Of a DNA stretch of 58,431 nucleotides, positions 45,388 to 55,128 are shown piece by piece; the first letter of the stretch is position 1, and every line of letters starts with the position of its first letter. The position numbers and the translations under genes were made by a program. The DNA is from Hyphomicrobiales bacterium (GTDB lineage: Bacteria; Pseudomonadota; Alphaproteobacteria; Rhizobiales; Beijerinckiaceae): the NCBI GenBank assembly GCA_900470095.1, contig UBZM01000013.1, forward strand, positions 185,072-243,502. The letters run 5' to 3'. The notes under the pieces were generated by a model, which was given only the letters and a program-made list of their open reading frames with translations, ran no database searches and was not told the DNA's origin.

Positions 45388-45831
45388 ATGCCGATCGTTG
45401 CGAGGCTTGATGAATATGGAAGAGGGGCCTGGTTCGCTTTTGCGGTGCTGGGCTTCATCGTGTGGTGGCCGCTTGGTCTTGCGACCCTGGCCTTCATGTG
45501 GGGGAGTGGACGCATGTCTTGCGGATATGCCGGTGGAAACCGGTTCGAGCACCGGATGAGCCGTCTTCAGGAGAAGATGGATCGCATGCGGGAACGCATG
45601 GGTGAACGCGGCGGCCCTGGCGGCGGCTGGGGTCGTTGGGGCGGTCCGCCGTCCAGCGGCAACCATGCCTTCGACGAGTACCGCGCAGAAACCCTGCGCA
45701 GGCTCGAGGACGAGCAGCGCGAGTTCCAGGACTTCCTGGGGCGTCTGCGCATGGCCAAGGACAAGGCCGAGTTCGACCAGTTCATGGCCGATCGCAGGCC
45801 CGGCAGCCAACCGGACCAGGATGCGGCCTGA
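45388..45831 (+). CDS. DUF2852 membrane protein
   Basis: 147 residues. One N-terminal membrane segment with tryptophans (WFAFAVLGFIVWWPLGLATLAF) is followed by a Gly-rich and Arg/Met-rich stretch and a helical C-terminal region (FDEYRAETLRRLEDEQREF). This is the pattern of the alphaproteobacterial DUF2852 family. Function unknown. It has its own consensus promoter and operator and a strong terminator, so it is a single-gene unit probably repressed by the adjacent TetR protein. Confidence 0.85.
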   Translation: MPIVARLDEYGRGAWFAFAVLGFIVWWPLGLATLAFMWGSGRMSCGYAGGNRFEHRMSRLQEKMDRMRERMGERGGPGGGWGRWGGPPSSGNHAFDEYRAETLRRLEDEQREFQDFLGRLRMAKDKAEFDQFMADRRPGSQPDQDAA

Positions 45832-46226
45832 CGCGTCCGCCTGAAACCTGACGCCAGAGATGGCCCGCCTCGGCAACGAGGCGGGCCATTTTGCGTTGAG
45901 GAGGCTCCGCGCGCAGGGGGACTAGGCGCATCCGCTCGCGTCGCTCCAGAGCCCGCAGCAGCAGCACGGCGTTCGATTCGTTTCGCTGTCAACCCGGCAT
46001 TAACCTTGCTGGGTGCTTAACTCGACCAGCACGAGTCGCTGATGAAGAAAACCCCGGATGCGCCCATCTTTCGCCGGATTCAAAGGCAATTGACAGGAAC
46101 GGCATGTTCCCCAGTTCGCAAATTCGGTGGTGGCGCGAGGTATTCGTGGCCTCGGTCATCGATTTGGTCGGCGGGAGATTGGATCAGCAGCGCTCGATCG
46201 CGCTGACCGTCTGAAAGGATGACAGT
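45832..46226. other. Intergenic region of 395 bp before tolQ
   Basis: After the terminator I see no gene. It holds three GANTC sites (45975-45979, 46033-46037, 46077-46081) and two TTAAC half-sites (46000 and 46017, 13 bp between, not the CtrA N7 spacing). TTGACA at 46090-46095 may be a tolQ -35, but I find no good -10. Confidence 0.5.
45860..45892 (+). terminator. Rho-independent terminator after DUF2852
   Basis: 13-bp perfect stem from ATGGCCCGCCTCG with a GCAA tetraloop, then TTT. Sits 28 bp past the stop. Confidence 0.88.
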
Positions 46227-46937
<711 letters not shown>

Positions 46938-46948
46938 GGGGCTGCACG

Positions 46949-47398
46949 ATGGGCATGTCAGCAGCGACCGGCGCCAAGGCCGGAGGCAGGCGGGGCCGGC
47001 GTGGCCGCCGCCACAGCGCGATCGCCGAGATCAACATGACGCCGTTCATCGACGTCATGCTGGTGTTGCTGATCATCTTCATGGTGGCCGCGCCCCTGAT
47101 CGCGACCGGCGTTCCGCTCGATCTGCCGCAGACCGGGGCGAAGCCGATCAATGTCGACCAGAAGCCGATCACCATTGCCATCGACAGTAAGGGCCAGATC
47201 TTCCTCCAGGACCAGCCAACGCTGGAGCCCGATCTGGTGACGAAGCTGCATGGCCTCGCCAAGCAGGGCTTCGACGAGCGCATCTATGTGCGCGGCGACC
47301 GTCAGGTCGATTACGGGCGCGTCGCCTCGGTGATGTCGACGATCACGTCGGCCGGGTTCAAGCGCGTGGCGCTCGTCACCGAGCCCGCGACGCGCTGA
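46949..47398 (+). CDS. tolR: Tol-Pal system protein TolR
   Basis: 149 residues, single membrane helix. IAEINMTPFIDVMLVLLIIF at about 28-47 contains the proton-carrying Asp (FID). The periplasmic domain has GVPLDLPQTGAKPI and the end YGRVASVMSTITSAGFKRVA. It partners TolQ. The N-terminus is unusually rich in Gly/Arg (KAGGRRGRRGRRHS). Confidence 0.96.
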   Translation: MGMSAATGAKAGGRRGRRGRRHSAIAEINMTPFIDVMLVLLIIFMVAAPLIATGVPLDLPQTGAKPINVDQKPITIAIDSKGQIFLQDQPTLEPDLVTKLHGLAKQGFDERIYVRGDRQVDYGRVASVMSTITSAGFKRVALVTEPATR

Positions 47399-47425
47399 CG
47401 ACGTGAAGGCGAGGTATTTCCAGCC

Positions 47426-48622
47426 GTGAAGCTCTCCACCTCCGAACCAGGAATCGCGCTCTCCGCTCTCGGCCACGTGACGTTTCTCGTCGCGGGGCTG
47501 CTGGCGTTCTCGTCGCCGAATCCCCTGCCGGAGAACGAAGAGGCGATCGCCGTCGAGATGGTCGATCCGAGTGCGCTGAACCAGGTCACGCGTGGCGAGC
47601 GCAAGGGGGAGAAGCCCCAGCCGCTCCAGCGCGCCGAGCGCCAGTCGGAGACGGTCGAGCGCAAGGAAGCCGGCGAGGCCAAGCAGGACACCCCTGCGCC
47701 GCCGACGCGGCCCGCTGAATTGAAGACCGCGGACGACAACGCTTCGGCGCCAATGCCGCCAGCCCGCCCTGCGCTGCAGCCTCCGAAGCCGGAGCCCAAG
47801 CCGCCGGAGCCGGCGAAGCAGCCGCCGCAGAAGGCAGAGGCTCCGGCTGAGCCGAAGCCCGATCTGCGCCGCGAGGAACTCGCCAAGCTCGCGGAGGAAG
47901 CTGAGCTCGCCTCCAAGGCGAAGCAGGCCGAGGAGGATGCCAAGGCCGCCGCCAAGGCGAAGGCCGAAGCCGATGCGCAGGCCAGGGCCGACGCTGCTGC
48001 CAAGGCCAAGGCGGAAGCGCAGGCCAAGGCGGCCGCTGCCGAGGCGGCCAAGGAAAAGGCTGAGGCGGACGCTAAGGCTAAGGCCGAAGCCGAGGCCAAG
48101 GCCAAGATCGCCGCTGCCGCCAAGGCAAAGGCCGAAGCCGAGGCCAAGGCCAAGCGTGAGGCGGAGATCGCCAAGAACTTCAACCCGACCGATATCGCTA
48201 AGCTTCTGCAATCGAAGGAGCCGGCTCAGTCCTCAGGCTCGTCCGCGCCGCAGGTGAACCGCTCCGCTTCGCTCGGCAGCGAGCGCGGCTCGTCGCAAAA
48301 GCTCAGCCCTTCGCTGCGCGCGCAGCTTGTCGGGATCATTCAGGACCAGCTCCTGAAATGCTGGAACGTGCCGATCGGACTCGCGAATGCAAAGGGCGCA
48401 GTCGTGCCTTCGGTGCGGATGAAGCTGAATACCGACGGATCGCTCGCGGGCCAGCCGGGTGTGATCAACACCTCGTCCGATCCGCTGTTCCGGGTCGCGG
48501 CCGATTCCGCCCTGACGGCAACCCGCCGTTGCGCACCACTGCGCATTCCTGCTCAATTTGCCGCTTACTATGACGACTGGCGTGATGTCGTCGTCAATTT
48601 CGACGCTAGGGACGTGCTGTGA
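47426..48622 (+). CDS. tolA: Cell-envelope integrity protein TolA
   Basis: 398 residues from a GTG start. A short N-terminal membrane helix ([18 protein letters not shown]) is followed by a Pro-rich linker (about 90-135) and a long Ala/Lys/Glu helix of repeated [12 protein letters not shown] units (about 150-255). The C-terminal domain ([19 protein letters not shown], then [19 protein letters not shown]) should contact TolB/Pal. It spans the periplasm. Stop overlaps the tolB start by 4 bp. Confidence 0.93.
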   Translation: MKLSTSEPGIALSALGHVTFLVAGLLAFSSPNPLPENEEAIAVEMVDPSALNQVTRGERKGEKPQPLQRAERQSETVERKEAGEAKQDTPAPPTRPAELKTADDNASAPMPPARPALQPPKPEPKPPEPAKQPPQKAEAPAEPKPDLRREELAKLAEEAELASKAKQAEEDAKAAAKAKAEADAQARADAAAKAKAEAQAKAAAAEAAKEKAEADAKAKAEAEAKAKIAAAAKAKAEAEAKAKREAEIAKNFNPTDIAKLLQSKEPAQSSGSSAPQVNRSASLGSERGSSQKLSPSLRAQLVGIIQDQLLKCWNVPIGLANAKGAVVPSVRMKLNTDGSLAGQPGVINTSSDPLFRVAADSALTATRRCAPLRIPAQFAAYYDDWRDVVVNFDARDVL

Positions 48623-49986
48623 CCCCCATGTTTCGCAACTCCATGATCGAGGGCGCCGGCCAGACCCGTTCCGGGCTGACGCGCCGCCATGCGCTGACCC
48701 TTGCCGGTTCGGCCTTGTCCTTGCCGTTGCTGGTTCCCGCAGTCGCGCGCGCGGAACTGGTGATCAACCTGAACAAGGGCACGTTCCAGCCCATGCCGAT
48801 CGCCATCGCCGATTTCGGCGGCGAAGCAGGCGTGATGGTGTCCGGCGTGATCACCAACAATCTCAAGCGTTCCGGCTATTTCCAGCCGATCGACAAATCG
48901 CGCCACCCTGACAAGAACCCGGCCTTCGATGCGGTGCCGCAGTTCGAGGCCTGGAAGGCCGCCGGCGTGCAGGGGCTGGTGACGGGGCGCGTCTCGCGCG
49001 ATGGTGGGCGGCTTCGCGCCGAGTTCCGGCTCTGGGACGTCGTTACCGGCGAGCAGATCGACGGGCAGCAGTACTTCACCGACCCGAATAACAGCCGGCG
49101 GGTCGGCCATATCATCTCGGACGCGATCTTCACGAAGGTCACGGGCGTCGGCGGCTTCTTCGATACCCGCGTCGTCTTCGTCGACGAATCCGGGACGAAG
49201 GAAAACCGGCGCAAGCGGCTCGCCATCATGGATCAGGACGGCGCCAATGTCCGCTACCTGACCAATGGCGAGGTCTCGGTCGTGACCCCGCGCTACTCGC
49301 CCGTGGCGCAGGAAGTCGCCTATATGGCACAGCGCACCGGCGAGCAGCCGCGCGTGCATGTGCTGAATATCGAAACCGGACAGCGTCAGGTCGTCGGGAA
49401 TTTCCCCGACATGACCTCGAGCCCGCGCTTCTCACCGAATGGCGCGAAGATCGCGCTCAGCCTGCAGCAGGGCGGCAACGCAAACCTCTACATGATCGAT
49501 ATCGGCTCGCGCACGACGACGCGACTGACTTCGACCGGCGCAATCGATACTTCGCCCTCCTTCTCGCCCGACGGCACCCAGATGGTGTTCGAGAGCGACC
49601 GCGGCGGTTCGCAGCAGCTTTATGTTATGGCGCTCGGCGGCGGGGAGGGCAAACGCATCTCCTTCGGCCAGGGCTCCTATTCGCAGCCGTCATGGTCGCC
49701 ACGCGGCGACCTGATCGCCTTCACGCGCCAGGGCGGTGGCGGATTCGCCATCGGCGTGATGCGGCCGGACGGCTCGGGCGAGCGCATTCTGACCGAAGGC
49801 TTCCACAACGAAGCACCGAACTGGGCGCCGAACGGCCAGTACATCATGTTCTTCCGCGATCCGGGCGGGCAATCCGGCGGCAAGCTCTACATGGTCGATA
49901 TCACGGGCCGGGTCGAGGTGCCGGTGCCGACACCGGCTTTCGCCTCGGATCCGAGCTGGTCGCCGCTGCTGACGACGGCGCGCTGA
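48619..49986 (+). CDS. tolB: Tol-Pal system beta-propeller protein TolB
   Basis: 455 residues. An N-terminal domain ([20 protein letters not shown]) is followed by a beta-propeller with repeated SPDG/SPNG turns ([49 protein letters not shown]). The signal sequence [20 protein letters not shown] carries a twin arginine before the hydrophobic stretch, so export by Tat is possible. The start GTG overlaps tolA. It binds Pal in the periplasm. Confidence 0.95.
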   Translation: MTPMFRNSMIEGAGQTRSGLTRRHALTLAGSALSLPLLVPAVARAELVINLNKGTFQPMPIAIADFGGEAGVMVSGVITNNLKRSGYFQPIDKSRHPDKNPAFDAVPQFEAWKAAGVQGLVTGRVSRDGGRLRAEFRLWDVVTGEQIDGQQYFTDPNNSRRVGHIISDAIFTKVTGVGGFFDTRVVFVDESGTKENRRKRLAIMDQDGANVRYLTNGEVSVVTPRYSPVAQEVAYMAQRTGEQPRVHVLNIETGQRQVVGNFPDMTSSPRFSPNGAKIALSLQQGGNANLYMIDIGSRTTTRLTSTGAIDTSPSFSPDGTQMVFESDRGGSQQLYVMALGGGEGKRISFGQGSYSQPSWSPRGDLIAFTRQGGGGFAIGVMRPDGSGERILTEGFHNEAPNWAPNGQYIMFFRDPGGQSGGKLYMVDITGRVEVPVPTPAFASDPSWSPLLTTAR

Positions 49987-50046
49987 GGCGGTAATCTGTT
50001 GCTCCTGCGCAACAGCGCGGAGAATGCTGCATTTCGCTGCAATTGG

Positions 50047-50054
50047 TTAACCAT
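50047..50054 (+). promoter_or_regulatory. CtrA half-site before pal
   Basis: TTAACCAT, a known CtrA half-site sequence, 123 bp before the pal start. There is no second TTAA at the N7 spacing, so the assignment is weak. Confidence 0.3.
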
Positions 50055-50105
50055 ACGCCGCAATGCCGCCACTTCGCCTTGATTTGGCAAGGTCTCGTTT
50101 AGGTT

Positions 50106-50124
50106 GACACATCATTGATGTGTC
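50106..50124. promoter_or_regulatory. 19-bp perfect palindrome overlapping a TTGACA before pal
   Basis: GACACATCA-T-TGATGTGTC, arms of 9 bp around one base, 52 bp before the pal start. TTGACA (50104-50109) overlaps its left arm and may be a -35. It could be a repressor operator or a small 5'-leader hairpin. Confidence 0.55.
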
Positions 50125-50176
50125 TGAGTTTCACGACTTTCTGATTGCGGAACCTAGACCCGCCTGGAGAATCAAC

Positions 50177-50680
50177 ATGCTGCTTGCCTCGCTCGCCAGC
50201 CCGCGCACTGCCCGTTTCGCCGCCGCCATTGCTGCCACGCTCGCACTGGGCGCCTGCGCCAAGGACCAGAACGCCGAAGCCGGCTTTGGTGCCGGCGGCG
50301 CGGCCACCCCCGGCAGCGCCCAGGATTTCGTGGTGAATGTCGGTGACCGCGTCTTCTTCGAGACCGATTCGACCGACCTGACGCCGACGGCCGTCTCGAC
50401 CCTCGACAAGCAGTCGTCCTGGCTGCAGCGCTACCCGCGCTACACTTTCACCGTCGAGGGCCATGCCGACGAGCGCGGCACTCGCGAATACAACTATTCG
50501 CTTGGCGCTCGCCGCGCCCAGACGGTGCGCGACTATCTGACCTCGCGCGGCATCCAGGCCAATCGGATGCGTACGATCTCCTACGGCAAGGAGCGCCCAG
50601 TGGCAGTCTGCAACGACATTTCCTGCTGGTCGCAGAATCGCCGTTCCGTGACCGTGCTCGATGGCGCCGGCGGCGTCTGA
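50177..50680 (+). CDS. pal: Peptidoglycan-associated lipoprotein Pal
   Basis: 167 residues. Signal peptide with lipobox LGAC (Cys near 26), so it is anchored to the outer membrane. The OmpA-like domain has VFFETDSTDLTPTAVSTLDK, VEGHADERGTREYNYSLGAR and QNRRSVTVLDG, the peptidoglycan-binding residues. GGAGA sits 7 bases before the ATG at 50177; the longer frame from 50120 would spoil the signal peptide. Confidence 0.96.
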   Translation: MLLASLASPRTARFAAAIAATLALGACAKDQNAEAGFGAGGAATPGSAQDFVVNVGDRVFFETDSTDLTPTAVSTLDKQSSWLQRYPRYTFTVEGHADERGTREYNYSLGARRAQTVRDYLTSRGIQANRMRTISYGKERPVAVCNDISCWSQNRRSVTVLDGAGGV

Positions 50681-50705
50681 GCATCCGGCTTTCTGAAATC
50701 TATCG

Positions 50706-50741
50706 AGGCCGGCACTTTCCCTGCGGAAGTGCCGGCCTTTT
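50706..50741 (+). terminator. Rho-independent terminator after pal
   Basis: 12-bp stem AGGCCGGCACTT/AAGTGCCGGCCT, then T run, 26 bp past the pal stop. It separates pal from the cpoB-tilS unit. Confidence 0.85.
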
Positions 50742-50804
50742 CATATTTTGGCCGCGGTGACAGCGTGTGATAACCCGTCACTTGAGAGAAACAGTCCGGT
50801 CTTC

Positions 50805-51749
50805 ATGATGGTTCGAGAATTTGCCTTTCTACCCAGCCGGGCGCGACTGCTGGCTGCCGTCGCCTTCGGGGCCATTGCATGGGCTGCGTTGCCGGCTGCG
50901 GCGCAGGATGCCGCCGAGCTGACCGTGCGCACCGGGCGACTGGAAAACCAGGTCCGAGCGCTCTCCGGTCAGATCGAGCAGTTGCAGTTCGAGAACCGCC
51001 GGCTCACCGAACAGCTCCGCAAGTTCCAGGAGGATGTCGATTTCCGCCTGAACGAGCGCGGCGGCAGCGGTGGCGGCGCTCGCCCGGGTGGCGCTTCGCC
51101 GGGACCGGCTGCCCAGCCGCCGGCGACACAGCCTGGTCGTCCGCGTCGGAATGATGCCTTCGACCCTTCCGCGCACCCGAGTGGCTCCGGGGCGCCGCGC
51201 CAGCTCGGCAGCATGGAAGGTATCATCGAGGACGAATTCGCCGGAGCGGGTGGTGGCCAGGGGCCACTCGACCTTCAGGGCGTCGGCCGACAGGTCCCGC
51301 AGGGTGCGCTCCCGCAGGGGGGACCGCGTGGCGGGCCGAGCGTTGCAGCGACAGGCGCTGCGCCGAGCCCCAAGGACAGCTACGACGCGGCCTATGCCTA
51401 TGTCCTGCGCAAGGAATACGAGCAGGCCGAAATGGGCTTTCGCCAGTTCCTGCAGAGCTATCCGCGTGATCGTCTTGCCGCCGATGCCACCTTCTGGCTC
51501 GGCGAGAGCTATTTCCAGCGCCAGCGCTATCGCGAGGCGGCCGAGCAGTTCCTGAAGATTTCGCGTGACTACCCGCGCGCCGGCAAGGGCGCCGACAGCC
51601 TGCTCAAGCTCGGCATGTCGCTGAACGGGCTCGGTGCACGCGACCAGGCCTGCGCGACCTATGCCAAGGTCGGCGTCGACTATCCGTCCGCCTCCAATGC
51701 CGTGCGGCAGGGTGTCGAGCGCGAACGGCGCCGCGCCCGCTGCGCTTGA
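50805..51749 (+). CDS. cpoB: Tol-Pal cell division coordinator CpoB/YbgF
   Basis: 314 residues, exported (LLAAVAFGAIAWAALPAAAQ). A short trimerising coiled coil (GRLENQVRALSGQIEQLQFE) is followed by a Gly/Pro linker of about 120 residues, longer than in enterobacteria, and C-terminal TPR repeats (DSYDAAYAYVLRKEYEQAEM, then ADATFWLGESYFQRQRY). It links septal cell-wall synthesis to Tol constriction. Its stop overlaps the tilS start (TTGA). Confidence 0.9.
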   Translation: MMVREFAFLPSRARLLAAVAFGAIAWAALPAAAQDAAELTVRTGRLENQVRALSGQIEQLQFENRRLTEQLRKFQEDVDFRLNERGGSGGGARPGGASPGPAAQPPATQPGRPRRNDAFDPSAHPSGSGAPRQLGSMEGIIEDEFAGAGGGQGPLDLQGVGRQVPQGALPQGGPRGGPSVAATGAAPSPKDSYDAAYAYVLRKEYEQAEMGFRQFLQSYPRDRLAADATFWLGESYFQRQRYREAAEQFLKISRDYPRAGKGADSLLKLGMSLNGLGARDQACATYAKVGVDYPSASNAVRQGVERERRRARCA

Positions 51750-52801
51750 GCGCGCTCGCTTCCAGCCCACCTGAGCATCTTCCGGTTTCTGCCGGCGAGG
51801 CGGCTGAGCTCTTTGCGGGCCTGGCGGATGAAGCGCGCCTGCTGGTTGGCGTCTCCGGTGGCCCGGATTCGGTCGCGCTGCTTGCGCTGTTGCAGGATTG
51901 GTCGCAGCAACCCGGTCGCCCCGCGCTCCACGCGGCAACGGTCGATCACGGCCTGCGCGAGACCTCCTCGAGCGAAGCTGAAGCCGTCGGCGCGCTCTGC
52001 TCAGGGCTGAGGGTTCCCCATGTGATCCTGCGTTGGGCAGGGCCGAAACCTGCGACCGGCATCCAGCAGCGGGCACGAGAGGCGCGCTATGCCCGGCTGG
52101 CGGCACATGCGGAGGCTCTCGGTGGTGCAGTGCTGGTCACGGCGCACACGCTCGACGACCAGGCCGAGACACTGCTGATGCGGATGGCGCGCGGTTCCGG
52201 GCCAAGCGGACTTGCCGGCATGCGGGCCAAGGTGCGCAAGGGTGGCACGGTGCTGGCACGTCCGCTGCTTGCCGTGCCGAAAGCGCGTCTCGTCGCGACC
52301 GCCGAGGCGAGGGGGCTTCCCTTCATTCGCGACCCGAGCAATGCCGATCCGCGGTTCGAGCGCGCGCGTTGGCGGACCCTGATGCCGATGCTGGCCGATG
52401 AGGGGCTTACGGCCGAGCGCCTGGCCGTCCTGGCCGCGAGGCTGGCGCGCATGGACGCCGCGATAGAATACCAGGTCGCCCTCTTGCTGCCTTCGCTGAT
52501 GCTTGCGGACGAGGGGACGGGAGGGACACGGCTGCGCTTCGGCGCTCTGGTGGATCAGCCCGAGGAAATTGCCCTGCGGGTCGTGGCCGAAGCGCTCGCC
52601 CAGGCGCCTGGACCGAGCGCGGAACTGCCGCGGCTCGAGCGGCTGGAAGGCTGCGTGTTCGCGCTTCTGGAAGCCGCGCGGCGGGGCGCGGCCATGACGC
52701 GGACACTATCGCGGTGTGTACTAGCGCTCGATCGGGACGGTGTCCTGACGCTGGTGCCGGAGCCGGTGCGCAGACGGGGCGTTCACCCTGCGTCGCGATG
52801 A
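51746..52801 (+). CDS. tilS: tRNA(Ile)-lysidine synthetase
   Basis: 351 residues. The PP-loop SGGPDSVALLALL is at about 36-48 and HGLRETSSSEAEAV near 72; TAHTLDDQAETLLMRMARGS and GLPFIRDPSNADPRFERARW follow. It converts the wobble C of the CAU anticodon to lysidine so tRNA-Ile reads AUA. The start appears to be TTG, overlapping the cpoB stop; no nearby ATG or GTG keeps the domain whole. The C-terminal domain is short. Confidence 0.93.
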   Translation: MSALASSPPEHLPVSAGEAAELFAGLADEARLLVGVSGGPDSVALLALLQDWSQQPGRPALHAATVDHGLRETSSSEAEAVGALCSGLRVPHVILRWAGPKPATGIQQRAREARYARLAAHAEALGGAVLVTAHTLDDQAETLLMRMARGSGPSGLAGMRAKVRKGGTVLARPLLAVPKARLVATAEARGLPFIRDPSNADPRFERARWRTLMPMLADEGLTAERLAVLAARLARMDAAIEYQVALLLPSLMLADEGTGGTRLRFGALVDQPEEIALRVVAEALAQAPGPSAELPRLERLEGCVFALLEAARRGAAMTRTLSRCVLALDRDGVLTLVPEPVRRRGVHPASR

Positions 52802-52825
52802 GCCCGGGTCGAATCTGCTGTTTCC

Positions 52826-52854
52826 CTTGGCAAGGGGCTTCGCCGCTCCTAGAT
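52826..52854 (+). promoter_or_regulatory. Candidate heat-shock (RpoH) promoter of ftsH
   Basis: CTTG at 52826-52829, 18 bp, then CCTAGAT at 52848-52854: close to the alphaproteobacterial RpoH pattern CTTG-N17/18-CYTATNT. It lies 58 bp before the ftsH start. ftsH is a heat-shock gene in E. coli, which supports but does not prove the call. Confidence 0.5.
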
Positions 52855-52911
52855 TAACGCTGAAACCCTTGGCCCTCTCCGGTTGGACCGGGCGGCCCGA
52901 TCGGACAGAGA

Positions 52912-54837
52912 ATGAATCCGAACTTCCGTAATTTCGCCCTCTGGGTGGTGATTTTCCTGCTGGTTCTGGCGCTCGTGACGCTGTTCCAGAGCCCGAGCCA
53001 ACGCACCAGCACCAACGAAATCCCCTATAGCCAGCTCATCAACGAGAGCGAAGCCGGGCGGATTTCCAATGTCGTGGTCGCTGGCCAGGAGATTTCGGGC
53101 ACGTTTTCGGACGGGCGCAGCTTCGTCACCTATGCTCCCTATGGCGACCCGGCGCTGCTGAAGACGCTGGCGCAGAAGGGTGTCCAGGTCTCGGCGCGCG
53201 CGCCGTCGGAGGGGACGCCCTGGTTCATGGCGCTGCTCGTCAATTCGTTGCCCTTCGTCATCTTCATCGGCCTGTGGATCTTCATGTCCCGGCAGATGCA
53301 GAATGGTGCCGGTCGCGCCATGGGCTTCGGCAAGTCCAAGGCCAAGCTGCTCACCGAGGCGCATGGTCGCGTCACCTTCGAGGATGTCGCGGGCATCGAC
53401 GAGGCCAAGGAGGATCTGCAGGAGATCGTCGAGTTCCTGCGCGATCCCCAGAAGTTCCAGCGGCTCGGCGGGCGCATCCCGCGCGGCGTGCTGCTCGTCG
53501 GTCCTCCCGGCACCGGCAAGACGCTGACGGCGCGCGCTGTCGCCGGCGAAGCCAATGTGCCGTTCTTCACGATCTCGGGTTCGGACTTCGTCGAGATGTT
53601 CGTCGGTGTCGGCGCGAGCCGCGTGCGCGACATGTTCGAGCAGGCCAAGAAGAACGCGCCCTGCATCATCTTCATCGACGAAATTGATGCGGTCGGTCGT
53701 CACCGCGGCGCCGGTCTCGGCGGCGGCAATGACGAGCGCGAGCAGACCCTGAACCAGCTGCTTGTCGAGATGGACGGATTCGAGGCGAATGAGGGTGTGA
53801 TCATCATCGCCGCCACGAACCGCCCGGACGTGCTCGATCCGGCGCTGTTGCGTCCCGGTCGCTTCGATCGCCAGATCGTCGTGCCGAATCCCGACGTCGC
53901 CGGTCGCGAGAAGATCCTGCGCGTGCATGTCCGCAAGGTGCCGATGGCTCCCGATGTCGATCTCAAGATCCTGGCGCGCGGAACCCCCGGCTTCTCGGGT
54001 GCCGACCTGATGAATCTCGTCAACGAGGCGGCCTTGCTCGCGGCTCGCCGCGGCAAGCGCATGGTCACTCATGCCGAGTTCGAGGATGCCAAGGACAAGG
54101 TCATGATGGGTGCCGAGCGCAAATCCATGGCGATGTCCGAGGAAGAGAAGAAGCTCACCGCCTACCATGAGGCCGGGCACGCCATCGTGGGCTTGTATGT
54201 CCCCGCTGGTATCCCGGTCCACAAGGCGACGATCATCCCGCGCGGCCGTGCGCTCGGCATGGTCAAGTTCCTACCGGAGGGCGATCGCTATTCGATGAAG
54301 TTCAAGGAGTTCACCTCGCAGCTTGCGGTGGCCATGGGCGGTCGCGTCGCGGAGGAGATCACCTTCGGCAAGGAGAACATCACGTCTGGCGCCACCGGCG
54401 ACATCCAGCAGGCGACCAAGATGGCCAAGGCCATGGTCACGCAGATGGGCTATTCCGATGAACTCGGCCTGGTCGCCTATGGCGACAACCAGGAAGAGGT
54501 TTTCTTGGGCATGTCGATGGGCCGGACCCAGAGCGTGTCGGAAGCGACCGCGCAGAAGATCGATAGCGAAGTGCGCAAGCTGGTCCACCAGGGCTACCTG
54601 GACGCCAAGAAGATCCTCAACGAACACCATGAGGAATTCGTCCACGTGGCCGAGGCGCTGCTCGAGTTCGAGACGCTGACCGGCGACGAGATCCGCGACC
54701 TGATCGCCGGCAAGCGTCCGACCCGCGATGCTGACGATACGCCGTCGGCGCCTCGTGGCTCGGCGGTGCCGAGTGCCGGCCGCGGCCGTAAGCGCGACGA
54801 GCCTGACGCTGGTCTAGAGCCGCAGCCGCTGGTCTGA
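52912..54837 (+). CDS. ftsH: ATP-dependent zinc metalloprotease FtsH
   Basis: 641-residue membrane protease. Two membrane helices (about 5-22 and 107-127) flank a small periplasmic part. The AAA domain has Walker A GPPGTGKT (about 197), Walker [21 protein letters not shown], the second region of homology [20 protein letters not shown], and the protease motif HEAGH (about 420) with the later Asp ligand region. It degrades membrane and short-lived cytosolic proteins. A possible RpoH promoter precedes it and a terminator follows. Confidence 0.97.
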   Translation: MNPNFRNFALWVVIFLLVLALVTLFQSPSQRTSTNEIPYSQLINESEAGRISNVVVAGQEISGTFSDGRSFVTYAPYGDPALLKTLAQKGVQVSARAPSEGTPWFMALLVNSLPFVIFIGLWIFMSRQMQNGAGRAMGFGKSKAKLLTEAHGRVTFEDVAGIDEAKEDLQEIVEFLRDPQKFQRLGGRIPRGVLLVGPPGTGKTLTARAVAGEANVPFFTISGSDFVEMFVGVGASRVRDMFEQAKKNAPCIIFIDEIDAVGRHRGAGLGGGNDEREQTLNQLLVEMDGFEANEGVIIIAATNRPDVLDPALLRPGRFDRQIVVPNPDVAGREKILRVHVRKVPMAPDVDLKILARGTPGFSGADLMNLVNEAALLAARRGKRMVTHAEFEDAKDKVMMGAERKSMAMSEEEKKLTAYHEAGHAIVGLYVPAGIPVHKATIIPRGRALGMVKFLPEGDRYSMKFKEFTSQLAVAMGGRVAEEITFGKENITSGATGDIQQATKMAKAMVTQMGYSDELGLVAYGDNQEEVFLGMSMGRTQSVSEATAQKIDSEVRKLVHQGYLDAKKILNEHHEEFVHVAEALLEFETLTGDEIRDLIAGKRPTRDADDTPSAPRGSAVPSAGRGRKRDEPDAGLEPQPLV

Positions 54838-54863
54838 ACGGCCTCGGTCGGACCTGACACATG

Positions 54864-54889
54864 AAGGCGGCCCTGTTGGCCGCCTTTTT
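54864..54889 (+). terminator. Rho-independent terminator after ftsH
   Basis: 9-bp stem AAGGCGGCC/GGCCGCCTT, loop CTGTT, then TTT, 26 bp past the stop. Confidence 0.88.
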
Positions 54890-55128
54890 CTTTGCCTGCG
54901 ATCAATGGTTAGGTGGGGCTGTTGCGTGTGACCGGGCGAGACCCGCGCGATCGTTCCCGTCTTCGTTCCGGCGGCGTCGCCCATGATAAAATTCGTCATA
55001 AAACGTGAGAAGGCGGAACGCATGTCCCGCTATAGAAGAACTCAACAGGGCCGGGAGCGGGCTGGTTGCAACCGCGCCCCGGTTGTCCGCGAAGCTCCCA
55101 TCATGGCCGCCATCTGGATCGACTGGAT

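Noticed and set aside
46000..46021. CtrA box before tolQ
   Set aside because: Two TTAAC half-sites are 13 bp apart, not the N7 spacing of the consensus.
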